64,000 nt of DNA from Sneathiella sedimenti (GCF_017313765.1 NZ_JAFLNC010000002.1:62001-126000), one strand, 5' to 3'. Positions 34,434 to 43,985 are shown, counted from the stretch's first letter. Made by a program: numbers and translations. Notes: generated by a model not told the origin, from the sequence alone.

Positions 34434-36638
34434 CTAACGGGACCGGCCTCCAAGGACATGGCCGTTGCCGGCCCGTCCTTTGCTTGATCGTCCTTGAGGT
34501 CGACCACTGTTCGGGCCACCGATGCCGAGCTCGCGGTCCTGCAGCTTCTTGATCTCGTCGCGAATGCGGGCGGCCTCTTCAAACTCCAGGTTCTCGGCAG
34601 CGGTGCGCATTGTCTTCTCAAGCGATTCAATATGCGCTTCAAGGTTATGGCCGATCATATGGCTCGCGTCGTCGAGACCCAGGTCAACATTATAATGATC
34701 CTGTTCATAGACGCTCTGCATGACATCGCCGATATTCTTCCGGATCGACATCGGGGTGATCCCATGCTCCGCGTTAAAGGCTTCCTGCTTGTCTTTGCGT
34801 CGTTTGGTCTCATCGAGCGCGAACTGCATACTTTTCGTTATCTTGTCCGCATAGAGAATGACGCGACCATCCACATTTCGTGCTGCACGGCCAATTGTCT
34901 GGATCAATGAGGTGGCGGATCGCAGGAACCCTTCCTTGTCCGCATCAAGAATGGCGACGAGCGCGCATTCGGGGATGTCCAGACCTTCACGAAGAAGGTT
35001 GATCCCGACCAGTACGTCAAAGGTGCCAAGTCGGAGGTCGCGGATAATCTCTATGCGTTCCAGCGTATCGATATCCGAATGGAGATACCGGACCTTGATC
35101 CCATTCTCATGGAAATACTCGGTCAGGTCCTCCGCCATTTTCTTGGTCAGTGTCGTGACCAGTACGCGCTCCCCTTTTGCGGCGCAGAGTTTACATTCGC
35201 GCATCAGGTCGTCCACCTGTTGATCGACAGGGCGGATGATGCAGTCCGGGTCCGTCAATCCTGTGGGGCGGATGACCTGCTCGACGAAGGCGCCGCCTGT
35301 TCGTTCCAACTCCCAGGGGCCGGGAGTGGCGGAAACAAAAACAGTCTGCGGTCGCATGGCCTCCCATTCCTCGAACTTGAGGGGCCGGTTATCCATGCAG
35401 GACGGCAGGCGGAAGCCATAATCCGAAAGGGTCGATTTGCGCCGAAAGTCGCCTTTGTACATGGCGCCGATCTGGCTGACGGTGACATGGCTTTCATCTA
35501 CCATCAGCATCGCGTTGTCCGGCAAATATTCAAACAGGGTCGGCGGAGGCTGCCCCGGTCCACGGCCGGAGAGATAACGGGAGTAGTTCTCGATACCCGC
35601 GCAGGCGCCTGTGGCTTCCATCATTTCCAGATCGAACATCGTGCGTTGTTCGAGGCGTTGCGCCTCAAGGAGCTTGTTCTGCGCCTCGAACTCGACCAAA
35701 CGTGACTTCAATTCCCGCTTAATCTGTGCCTGCGCCTGCTTTAAGGTCGGTTTTGGAGTCACATAATGGCTGTTTGCATAGACGCGTACTTCCGACAGGC
35801 TGCCCGCTTTCTCACCCGTCAGGGGGTCAAACTCGGTGATGCTTTCCAGTTCATCGCCGAAAAGGGACAGGCGCCAGGCGCGATCCTCCAAATGGGCCGG
35901 GAAAATTTCAATGGTGTCGCCGCGCACTCGGAAGGTGCCGCGGGTGAAGCTCGCATCGTTGCGCCGGTATTGAATTTCCACCAGCTGCCGTAGCAGGTTT
36001 TGACGATCGAATTCCTTGCCGACTTTCAGATCGAGCGTCATCTCGCTATAGGTCTCGACGGAGCCGATACCATAAATGCAGGAGACAGACGCAACAATGA
36101 TAACGTCATCGCGCTCCAGGAGGGCGCGCGTGGCGGAGTGGCGAAGGCGGTCAATCTGCTCATTCACCGAGGCGTCTTTTTCAATATAGGTATCTGTCCG
36201 CGCGACATAGGCTTCTGGCTGATAATAGTCATAGTAGGAGACGAAATACTCGACAGCGTTGTTCGGAAAGAATGCCTTCATCTCACCATAGAGCTGCGCG
36301 GCCAGCGTCTTGTTATGAGCGAGAATGAGGGTAGGACGCTGCACTTTCTCAATGACCTTGGCCATCGTGAAGGTTTTACCGGAGCCAGTTACGCCGAGAA
36401 GAACCTGATCTTTTTCATGCTGCCTGATGCCCTCGACAAGGCTTTTGATAGCCTCGGGTTGATCACCGGCCGGTTCATATTCCGAGACAACCTCGAAGGC
36501 GATGCCACCTTCAGATTTCTCGGGCCGGAGAGGACGGTGCGGAATGAAGGGCGCCGAGGCGTCTTCCAATCCGGATGTTTCATTTTTGTTCTCAATCTGC
36601 ATAGATTGGTTATAGGGTGCTTGCCCTGAAATTTCCAT
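34434..36638 (-). CDS. uvrB: UvrABC excision nuclease subunit B
   Basis: UvrB is the DNA-damage verifying helicase-like subunit that loads UvrC. The 734-aa protein has Walker A GVTGSGKT, the beta-hairpin region [21 protein letters not shown], motif II VDESH, motif [11 protein letters not shown] and the C-terminal UVR domain ([29 protein letters not shown]), then a Gly/Arg-rich tail. The first about 45 residues precede the conserved part; an ATG at 36602 is an alternative start. Together with uvrC it gives two of the three UvrABC genes in one window. Confidence 0.96.
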   Translation of the reverse strand: MEISGQAPYNQSMQIENKNETSGLEDASAPFIPHRPLRPEKSEGGIAFEVVSEYEPAGDQPEAIKSLVEGIRQHEKDQVLLGVTGSGKTFTMAKVIEKVQRPTLILAHNKTLAAQLYGEMKAFFPNNAVEYFVSYYDYYQPEAYVARTDTYIEKDASVNEQIDRLRHSATRALLERDDVIIVASVSCIYGIGSVETYSEMTLDLKVGKEFDRQNLLRQLVEIQYRRNDASFTRGTFRVRGDTIEIFPAHLEDRAWRLSLFGDELESITEFDPLTGEKAGSLSEVRVYANSHYVTPKPTLKQAQAQIKRELKSRLVEFEAQNKLLEAQRLEQRTMFDLEMMEATGACAGIENYSRYLSGRGPGQPPPTLFEYLPDNAMLMVDESHVTVSQIGAMYKGDFRRKSTLSDYGFRLPSCMDNRPLKFEEWEAMRPQTVFVSATPGPWELERTGGAFVEQVIRPTGLTDPDCIIRPVDQQVDDLMRECKLCAAKGERVLVTTLTKKMAEDLTEYFHENGIKVRYLHSDIDTLERIEIIRDLRLGTFDVLVGINLLREGLDIPECALVAILDADKEGFLRSATSLIQTIGRAARNVDGRVILYADKITKSMQFALDETKRRKDKQEAFNAEHGITPMSIRKNIGDVMQSVYEQDHYNVDLGLDDASHMIGHNLEAHIESLEKTMRTAAENLEFEEAARIRDEIKKLQDRELGIGGPNSGRPQGRSSKGRAGNGHVLGGRSR

Positions 36639-36766
36639 CTATATCTGAGTCAGCTTATGAAATTTTGAGGAATGAGGCCGCAGCCGATATCGGGGGCCTG
36701 AGGGGTGCCACCCGGACGTCCTTGGACAGGGGGAAGGGGACAATTCCGGGCGGCGGCTTGTCAGGG

Positions 36767-36997
36767 TTATGACTGCCAGAAAGACTTTGTGGTTTCCGTT
36801 TTTACGTCTAAATCGGAAAGTCCCATGTCGGTCAAAAATACTTTGTCCAGATCGGCAAGCTGGTGCCGCATGCTTTCCCGTTCCTGCCATTTAAAGATCG
36901 TTGCGATAAGGGTACCCATGATCCCGCTAGCGCCAACATGTTCTTTAACGGGGGCTAAGTGCAGCTTTCCGCCGTTTACATATGTTTTTGTTGCCAT
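36767..36997 (-). CDS. DUF1127 (YjiS-like) small protein
   Basis: A 76-aa basic protein. The C-terminal half, RHQLADLDKVFLTDMGLSDLDV followed by TKSFWQS, is the DUF1127 signature with its DxGL core and terminal K-x-F-W. A 35-residue N-terminal extension precedes it. The Shine-Dalgarno sequence AAGGAG sits 7 nt from the ATG. Short DUF1127 proteins in Rhodobacter (CcaF1) and Agrobacterium bind RNA or affect stress and phosphate metabolism, so an RNA-related role is possible. It is divergent from a GcvA-type LysR regulator. Confidence 0.82.
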   Translation of the reverse strand: MATKTYVNGGKLHLAPVKEHVGASGIMGTLIATIFKWQERESMRHQLADLDKVFLTDMGLSDLDVKTETTKSFWQS

Positions 36998-37147
36998 CTC
37001 TCTACTCCTTCACTTATGTGGAGATACCAACTTGCGGGCTTCTCCGGCTGTTCTGATGGAGTATATTTGTCAATTTTCGGACTTGATTACAAACGACAAA
37101 TTCTAATAGTATGAGTTAGTTTTTCTAATCTGAAACGGGATATCATC

Positions 37148-38071
37148 ATGCGCCTTCCTCCCCTAAAGGCATTGCGCAGCTTTGAGGCCGCGGCCCGGCA
37201 TCTAAGCTTTTCCAAAGCAGCGGAAGAGCTGTTCGTGACTCCTGCCGCCGTAAGCCATCAGGTCAAGGCGCTGGAGGAATGGCTCGGTGTAACTTTATTC
37301 AAGCGATTAAACAGGGCGGTTATCCTGACGAATGAAGGACAGAACTTTGTCGTCAGCGTCCGAAACGGACTTGAGATAATTGGGGCGGCTGCCGAGAAGA
37401 TCATGCGCCAGGATGCCTCCGGAGCGTTACATGTGGATACGCTGCCGTCATTTGCGGCGCGGTGGCTCCTGCCGCGCCTCAGCCGGTTTCGCGACGCCCA
37501 CCCCGATATCGACGTCCGGCTCTCCGCGTCTGACCATCTTACGGATTTCAACCGTGAGGACGTGGATGTTGTCATCCGGTATGGCCATGGGAATTATCCC
37601 GGTCTTCGGGTGGACAAGATCCTGACTGAGGAGGTGATGTTCCCGGTTTGCAGTCCGAGTCTTCTTGAGGGGACGCACCCTTTACGTACGCCGGACGACC
37701 TGAAACATCATACTCTGCTGCATGATGATATGCGGATTGACTGGCAGGCCTGGCTCGCCATGGCGGGGGTGACGGATGTTGATCCCAAACGCGGGCCCAG
37801 TTTCAACGACAGCTCCATGCTGCTAACGGCGGCAATGGAGGGGCAAGGGGTGGCGCTTGGCCGGAGTACGCTCGCCGCGGATGATCTTCTTGCCGGTCGT
37901 CTGGTCCAGCCCTTTGACGTTCAGCCGATGAAAGCCCACCACGCCTATTACATTGTATGCCCGGAAGAGGTTGCGGACCGGCCGCGCATTGTCGCCTTCC
38001 GAAACTGGATACTGGAGGAGGCGTCGGTTAGTTCGGGGCGCTTTGAATCCCGTACGGAAATGACGAACTGA
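37148..38071 (+). CDS. gcvA: LysR-family regulator, GcvA type
   Basis: A 307-aa LysR regulator. The N-terminal winged helix is RLPPLKALRSFEAAARHLSFSKAAEELFVTPAAVSHQVKALE, the form typical of GcvA-like proteins. An effector domain follows, with DASGALHVDTLPSFAARWLLPRL and DVDVVIRYGHGNYPG. GcvA proper controls glycine cleavage, but alphaproteobacterial genomes carry many GcvA-like paralogues and no gcv genes are nearby. It is divergent from the DUF1127 gene across 150 bp and may regulate it. The product name is a family label. Confidence 0.88.
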   Translation: MRLPPLKALRSFEAAARHLSFSKAAEELFVTPAAVSHQVKALEEWLGVTLFKRLNRAVILTNEGQNFVVSVRNGLEIIGAAAEKIMRQDASGALHVDTLPSFAARWLLPRLSRFRDAHPDIDVRLSASDHLTDFNREDVDVVIRYGHGNYPGLRVDKILTEEVMFPVCSPSLLEGTHPLRTPDDLKHHTLLHDDMRIDWQAWLAMAGVTDVDPKRGPSFNDSSMLLTAAMEGQGVALGRSTLAADDLLAGRLVQPFDVQPMKAHHAYYIVCPEEVADRPRIVAFRNWILEEASVSSGRFESRTEMTN

Positions 38072-39595
<1,524 letters not shown>

Positions 39596-39618
39596 TCTGC
39601 AGTAAATATCTTCGAAAA

Positions 39619-39647
39619 GGCGGCCGATGATTCGGCCGCCTTTTTTT
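39619..39647 (+). terminator. Rho-independent terminator after aspC
   Basis: A perfect 9-bp GC-rich stem, GGCGGCCGA (39619-39627) with TCGGCCGCC (39632-39640), has a 4-nt loop followed by seven T. It separates aspC from the EF-G paralogue. Confidence 0.93.
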
Positions 39648-39787
39648 ATGGCCTCGAGAAAGAAGAAAAAAATTAATGGCCGGGCCCGCAATTCTGCGCA
39701 CTCCCGCGTCTTTGCAAAATTTTTCCTTGCGCCATTCAGGGCGGAGGAAGAACATTAGATTTATCTAACAAAGAAAGGAGGCACGTC

Positions 39788-41803
39788 ATGGTCGTAGACA
39801 AGCCAAAGGGGCCTCGCAGCGTCGCGCTGGTAGGCCCCTATTCGAGCGGGAAAACAACTCTTCTGGAAGCCATTCTGCATATCTGCAATGAAACGGACAG
39901 AAAAGGAAGCGTGACGGCAGGTACATCTTGTGGAGACAGTTCCAAGGAGGCTCGGGAACGACAAATGGGCGTCGAGGTTAATGCCGCTCATGCCCAGTAT
40001 CTGGGCGATGAATTCACGATATTGGATTGCCCCGGATCAATCGAGTTTTTCCAGGAAACGGAGAATGCACTCCTCGGGGTGGATGCCGCAGTCGTCGTAT
40101 GTGAACCGGAGAGCGAACGCGCTTTAACGCTGTCGCCACTGTTGAAAAGCCTGCAGGAAAGAGGGCTGCCAACCTTTATCTTCGTGAATAAAATGGATAA
40201 GGCCTATGGCTCTGTCCAAGATCTGTTTAACTCCCTCCAGGCCGTGTCCGACCGCGCGCTCGTCCTGCGACAGGTGCCCATTTTCAGGGAAAATATAATC
40301 ACCGGCTATGTCGATCTCGCCTCCGAACGGGCGTATGTATACAAAGAGGGGGAGGCATCCCGCATTATTGACCTGCCGCCCGAAATGGCGGAAGAAGAGG
40401 GAAATTCGCGGTTTGAGATGCTCGAAAAGCTGGCCGATTTTGATGATCACCTGATGGAAGAGCTGCTCGAGGATATCGAGCCGGAGCGAGAGGAAATATA
40501 TTCGCTATTGCAGAATGATCTCCGCGAAGGGTTGGTGACTCCGGTTTTCCTTGGCTCTGCGGAAAATGAAAATGGCGTTCGCCGCCTCTTGAAAGCCTTG
40601 CGGCATGAAGTGCCAGAGGCCTCTGTCGCCGCGGCCCGTGCTGGATATGGTGACGAGTCAGATGCAGCGGTCGCACAGATTATTAAAACCTATATGTCCG
40701 CGCAAGGCGGCAAGCTTTCTCTCGCCCGAATCTGGTCGGGCAAAATTAATGATGGAGACAGCTTTGCTGTGGGACGAATAGGGGGTCTGTTCCGGTTGCA
40801 GGGTGGAAAGTATGACAAGTTGGAGAGCGCAGGAGCCGGGGAGATCGTGGCTTTCGGGCGTTTGGAAGCCGCGCAAACCGGTGACATCCTTCTGGCGGAT
40901 AAAACGATCAGTTTGCTGCCGGATGCGGTTCTTGAACCGGTGTACAGCATAGCACTGGTGCCGGAAAATCGCGATGACGAGGTTAAGCTTTCGAGCGTCC
41001 TTAGTAAAATTCTCGAGGAGGACCCGTCGCTGAAACTGGAGCATAAGCAGGAGACACAGGAATTGCTGCTTCTGGGACAGGGAGAAATCCATCTCAACGT
41101 CGCCCTTGACAGGATGCGCAACAAATACGGTCTTGATGTCAAGGCGCGCCGCCCGAAAGTGGCCTATAAGGAGGCGATCCGGAAGGCGGCAAAACAACAT
41201 GCCCGCTACAAGAAGCAAAGTGGTGGTCATGGACAGTTTGGTGACGTCCATATCGAGATCAAGCCGTTGCCCCGAGGGTCAGGGTTTAACTTCGAGGAGA
41301 AAATTGTCGGAGGATCGGTCCCGCGCCAGTATATTCCGGCTGTCGAGCATGGAGTGAAAGAGTACCTAGCCGAAGGCCCGCTCGGGTTTCCTGTGGTCGA
41401 TGTGGCGGTGACTTTGTTCGATGGACAGTTTCACTCGGTCGATAGTTCCGAAAATTCCTTCCGCTCGGCCGCACGGATTGCCATGAGCGAAGGGATGCCC
41501 AAATGCGACCCGGTCCTGCTTGAGCCAATTTACAAGGTGGAGCTCTCCATGCCGTCGGAATATACATCGAAGGTCAACAGCATCGTCAGCGGTCGCCGCG
41601 GCCAGATCCTCGGATTTGACGCACGCGACGGATGGGACGGATGGGACATCCTTGTAGCGATGATCCCGGAATCTGAGGTGCATGATCTGATCGTTGATTT
41701 GCGGTCCGCTACACTCGGGGTGGGAACCTATCGCAGCGAGTTTGATCATCTTCAGGAGTTGACCGGCCATAATGCGGAGAAAGTGCTCCAAAACCGGGGT
41801 TGA
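39788..41803 (+). CDS. Elongation factor G-like paralogue (EF-G2 type)
   Basis: A 671-aa five-domain translational GTPase, a little shorter than canonical EF-G (about 690-700). G1 is GPYSSGKT (16-23) and G4 is NKMD (134-137). Switch I reads RERQMGVEVN where EF-G has RGITI. G3 is DCPGS (80-84) where EF-G has DTPGH, so the catalytic His is replaced by Ser84. Domains II-V are intact (KLSLARIWSGKINDGD; GEIHLNVALDRM; KQSGGHGQFGDVHIEIKP; RRGQILGFDARDGWDG). It probably binds the ribosome with slow or altered GTP hydrolysis, perhaps in recycling or stress. AAAGGAGG precedes the ATG. Confidence 0.9.
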   Translation: MVVDKPKGPRSVALVGPYSSGKTTLLEAILHICNETDRKGSVTAGTSCGDSSKEARERQMGVEVNAAHAQYLGDEFTILDCPGSIEFFQETENALLGVDAAVVVCEPESERALTLSPLLKSLQERGLPTFIFVNKMDKAYGSVQDLFNSLQAVSDRALVLRQVPIFRENIITGYVDLASERAYVYKEGEASRIIDLPPEMAEEEGNSRFEMLEKLADFDDHLMEELLEDIEPEREEIYSLLQNDLREGLVTPVFLGSAENENGVRRLLKALRHEVPEASVAAARAGYGDESDAAVAQIIKTYMSAQGGKLSLARIWSGKINDGDSFAVGRIGGLFRLQGGKYDKLESAGAGEIVAFGRLEAAQTGDILLADKTISLLPDAVLEPVYSIALVPENRDDEVKLSSVLSKILEEDPSLKLEHKQETQELLLLGQGEIHLNVALDRMRNKYGLDVKARRPKVAYKEAIRKAAKQHARYKKQSGGHGQFGDVHIEIKPLPRGSGFNFEEKIVGGSVPRQYIPAVEHGVKEYLAEGPLGFPVVDVAVTLFDGQFHSVDSSENSFRSAARIAMSEGMPKCDPVLLEPIYKVELSMPSEYTSKVNSIVSGRRGQILGFDARDGWDGWDILVAMIPESEVHDLIVDLRSATLGVGTYRSEFDHLQELTGHNAEKVLQNRG

Positions 41804-41855
41804 AAAATAGCGTCGAGGAAACTCACAGACTGTTGACTTGTACTTGAAGCTGCGA

Positions 41856-41900
41856 CGCCCGATTATTTCCTGTAATCTAAATTACGGAAGGAATCGGGCG
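41856..41900 (+). promoter_or_regulatory. Hairpin sequestering the msrP ribosome-binding site
   Basis: CGCCCGATT (41856-41864) pairs perfectly with AATCGGGCG (41892-41900). Inside it, TTCC-T-GTAAT (41867-41876) pairs with ATTAC-GGAA (41881-41889) around a CTAA loop, with one bulged T. The 3' arm contains the Shine-Dalgarno sequence GGAAGGAA (41886-41893), and the GTG start is 2 bases after the hairpin. Folded, the site would be closed. Such an element could be a thermosensor, a target of an RNA or protein, or a DNA operator dyad. Confidence 0.55.
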
Positions 41901-41901
41901 C

Positions 41902-42876
41902 GTGTTGATTAAAATTCCAAAAAACTGGGAACTCCCTGAATCAAAGGCAACGCCGGAAAATGTTTATTTGAACCGGCGAACTGTTCTGAAGGGGATGGCC
42001 GGCGCCGGCTTGATTGCCTCTATTGGTTCGAACGCCGCCTTTCGTGAAGCATTTGCCGCAGGCGCCGCTGACCCGAGCGCAAGTCTTTACCCTGTCCCGC
42101 GCAATGACCTTTACAAAGTTTCCCGGGCGCTGACTCCCGAGAAAATTGCGACGACCTATAACAACTTTTATGAATTCGGGTCACACAAGGAGATATATGT
42201 AGCTGCTCAAGCGCTCGAGATTCGTCCCTGGACCGTGAAAATTGACGGCATGGTCGAAAAAGAGATGGAGATAGACATCGACGATCTTCTTGCAAAGATG
42301 CCTCTGGAAGAGCGGATCTATCGGCACCGCTGCGTGGAGGGGTGGTCGATGGTGGTGCCCTGGAGCGGGTTTCCAATGAAAGAGCTCGTCAAGCTGGCGG
42401 CGCCTACGTCTGGCGCAAAATATGTTGTCATGCAAACCTTCCAGGATAAATCCGTTGCCCCCGGTCAGCGGCAGTTCTGGTATCCCTGGCCCTATACCGA
42501 TGGATTGACAATTGAGGAGGCGACGAATGACCTCACTTTCCTGGTGACCGGACTGTACGGAAAACCCCTGCCGAAGCAGAACGGCTCGCCCTTACGTTTG
42601 GCGGCACCGTGGAAATACGGCTTTAAACAAGTGAAATCAATTGTCCGTTTCTCCTTTACCGACAAACGTCCCGAGACATTTTGGGAAACACTGATCAGCA
42701 ATGAATATGGGTTCTGGGCGAATATTAACCCGGAGGTGCCTCATCCCCGATGGTCACAGGCAGAGGAGCGGGATATTGGCACCGGCGAAAAGATTCCGAC
42801 CCTCCTTTACAATGGCTACGGTGAGTATGTCTCCGATATGTATAAGGACATGAAGGGCGAACGCCTCTTTATGTGA
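41902..42876 (+). CDS. msrP: Protein-methionine-sulfoxide reductase catalytic subunit MsrP
   Basis: MsrP (YedY) is a periplasmic molybdopterin enzyme that reduces oxidised Met residues in envelope proteins. The 324-aa precursor has a Tat signal (NRRTVLKG, residues 24-31) and the molybdenum-ligand Cys in RHRCVEGWSMV (C144). It also has the sulfite-oxidase fold blocks WKYGFKQVKSIVRF and NEYGFWANINPEVPHPRWSQA. Translation starts at GTG 41902. The haem membrane partner MsrQ is usually adjacent but is not found here. The gene fits the window's molybdenum-cofactor genes. Confidence 0.94.
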   Translation: MLIKIPKNWELPESKATPENVYLNRRTVLKGMAGAGLIASIGSNAAFREAFAAGAADPSASLYPVPRNDLYKVSRALTPEKIATTYNNFYEFGSHKEIYVAAQALEIRPWTVKIDGMVEKEMEIDIDDLLAKMPLEERIYRHRCVEGWSMVVPWSGFPMKELVKLAAPTSGAKYVVMQTFQDKSVAPGQRQFWYPWPYTDGLTIEEATNDLTFLVTGLYGKPLPKQNGSPLRLAAPWKYGFKQVKSIVRFSFTDKRPETFWETLISNEYGFWANINPEVPHPRWSQAEERDIGTGEKIPTLLYNGYGEYVSDMYKDMKGERLFM

Positions 42877-42966
42877 TCAAGCTTTCCATTTTGGGCGAGA
42901 AAGAAATTTCCGGTCGCGGCGGTTTGCGAGAGCCGTCGGTTCTGCTATCAATGGAGAACCTATGAG

Positions 42967-42983
42967 ATTGGAATAATTCAAAA
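42967..42983 (+). promoter_or_regulatory. Candidate Irr-box (iron control element) before EncFtn
   Basis: ATTGGAATAATTCAAAA matches 14 of 17 positions of the alphaproteobacterial ICE consensus TTTAGAA-YNR-TTCYAAA, including the GAA/TTC core and spacer. It ends 8 bp before the Shine-Dalgarno sequence of the ferritin-like gene, a position expected for repression under low iron. Identified by eye; binding is unproven. Confidence 0.45.
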
Positions 42984-43007
42984 CGACGCCAAGGAGGGCA
43001 ATGCCAT

Positions 43008-43298
43008 ATGGCCAATGAAGGGTATCACGAGCCGATCGAGGAGCTTTCTGATGAAACACGGGATATGCATAGAGCGATCACCTCTTTGATGGAAGAACTC
43101 GAGGCCGTTGACTGGTATAACCAACGGGTCGATGCGTGCAAGGATGAAGAGCTGAAAAAAATTCTTGCCCATAACCGCGATGAAGAAAAAGAACATGCGG
43201 CGATGGTCCTTGAGTGGATTCGCCGAAGAGACCAGACCCTGGATAAGGAGCTTCGGGACTACCTCTTTAAGGACGGCAGTATCGGTCATCATGACTGA
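43008..43298 (+). CDS. Encapsulated-ferritin-type (EncFtn) iron oxidase, orphan short form
   Basis: EncFtn proteins are half-ferritins that form ferroxidase sites at a dimer interface and normally act inside encapsulin shells. This 96-aa protein closely follows the family core (ITSLMEELEAVDWYNQRVDA and AHNRDEEKEHAAMVLEWIRRRD). By alignment from memory to Rhodospirillum rubrum EncFtn, iron ligands are E30, E60 and H63, with W36-Y37 beside them. The protein stops at GSIGHHD, so the C-terminal encapsulin-targeting peptide is absent, and no encapsulin gene is in the window. A strong AAGGAGGG site precedes the ATG at 43008. Confidence 0.88.
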   Translation: MANEGYHEPIEELSDETRDMHRAITSLMEELEAVDWYNQRVDACKDEELKKILAHNRDEEKEHAAMVLEWIRRRDQTLDKELRDYLFKDGSIGHHD

Positions 43299-43308
43299 GT
43301 GTTGAGGG

Positions 43309-43440
43309 TAAAAAAAATGCCGGCCATGTGAATGGCCGGCAAGTCTGACAGGGAGGTACATCTAGCGAATAGATGTAAAGGGACAAGCAGGATAGGGAGG
43401 AAACCTCTCGCCCCTTGCCGGCAAATGCCAGCACCCAGAT
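43309..43440 (-). ncRNA. Cuckoo/AbcR-like small RNA unit A (array, distal)
   Basis: Read on the minus strand, this unit has a 5' hairpin region containing GAGG-TTT-CCTC and UUUCCUCCCU. A 7-bp hairpin ACATCTA-TTCGC-TAGATGT follows (43358-43376), then the single-stranded box ACCTCCCTGTCAGACTT, and finally a perfect 9-bp terminator, GCCGGCCAT-TCAC-ATGGCCGGC (43319-43340), with a T-run. The two CCUCCC motifs are complementary to ribosome-binding sites. The terminator also faces the EncFtn gene and may end both transcripts. The 5' end is estimated. Confidence 0.7.
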
Positions 43441-43540
43441 GATATATATTTCAATATCATCTTTTTTTTATATTGGGATTTTCCCCCCGATGTGAATACG
43501 TAAAACTACATATTGGGAAAGTTTTTCAAATCTGTTGCAA

Positions 43541-43695
43541 AAAAAAGACCGGCCTCAATGAAGAGGCCGGCTTAGTCTAACAGGGAGGTATTGCCTTTCG
43601 GCAACACAGATTACATGTGATTGGGAGGAATACATGTAATCAATATCAGCAGGGAGCTGATATAAAGTTAATGCTGCATCGCAACATCATGTAGT
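43541..43695 (-). ncRNA. Cuckoo/AbcR-like small RNA unit B (array, middle)
   Basis: The clearest unit. On the minus strand a 5' hairpin (ATGTTGC-GAT-GCAGCAT) is followed by ATATCAGC-TCCCT-GCTGATAT. Then comes a 10-bp stem, GATTACATGT with ACATGTAATC, whose loop shows TTCCTCCCAA, and a small TTGCC-GAAA-GGCAA hairpin. The conserved box TACCTCCCTGTTAGACTAA and a terminator (CCGGCCTC with GAGGCCGG, 43549-43570) with eight T end the unit. Stem sequences differ from units A and C, but the pairing is kept. This is strong evidence for a structured RNA. The 5' end near 43690 is an estimate. Confidence 0.75.
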
Positions 43696-43827
43696 ATAGA
43701 TAGCCATTACTGCCCCTGATTTCCACCTATAATATTGCAGCGCACCCATGCAAAAAGTGCATAGCTCAAAAAATTCCTGTTGGAGGTGCTGAATCCTCTC
43801 ACAGCGCTTATAGCGATAATTTTATTA

Positions 43828-43985
43828 AAAAAAATGCCGGCCAAATTAATGGCCGGCAAGTCTAACAGGGAGGTAATATGTCAAGAAGACATAAGTATTG
43901 CAAAAATCAGGGAGGAGATCTTGCAACATCACTCAGGTTCAACACCTTCATGAAAACGATTATTGCAATGCAACATCGTCTGCGG
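43828..43985 (-). ncRNA. Cuckoo/AbcR-like small RNA unit C (array, proximal)
   Basis: On the minus strand GATGTTGCATTGCAA resembles the 5' hairpin of unit B. A stem TTGCAA with TTGCAA then presents the loop motif CTCCTCCC (about 43911-43918). A 6-bp hairpin TATGTC-TTCTT-GACATA follows, then the shared box TTACCTCCCTGTTAGACTT, and a terminator GCCGGCCA-(6 nt)-TGGCCGGC (43836-43857) with eight T. It lies about 90 bp beyond the stop of the LysR gene on the same strand and could arise from its own promoter or by processing. Confidence 0.73.

Noticed and set aside
41834-41880. Consensus sigma-70 promoter before msrP starting at TTGACT
   Set aside because: A good -35 is present, but no acceptable -10 lies at 16-18 bp; the bases there belong to the hairpin arm.
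43346-43360. Plus-strand ACAGGGAGGTA sequences (also near 43579, 43866 and 49996) read as ribosome-binding sites of small genes
   Set aside because: No start codon and open frame follow at the right distance in any copy; on the minus strand the same bases are the CCUCCC motif of a structured RNA ending in a terminator.
43309-43985. The repeated GCCGGC hairpins as a CRISPR array, integron attC sites or REP elements
   Set aside because: The units are far apart, differ in sequence, have no constant spacer-repeat pattern, and each ends in a directional T-run, which fits terminators of small RNAs better.
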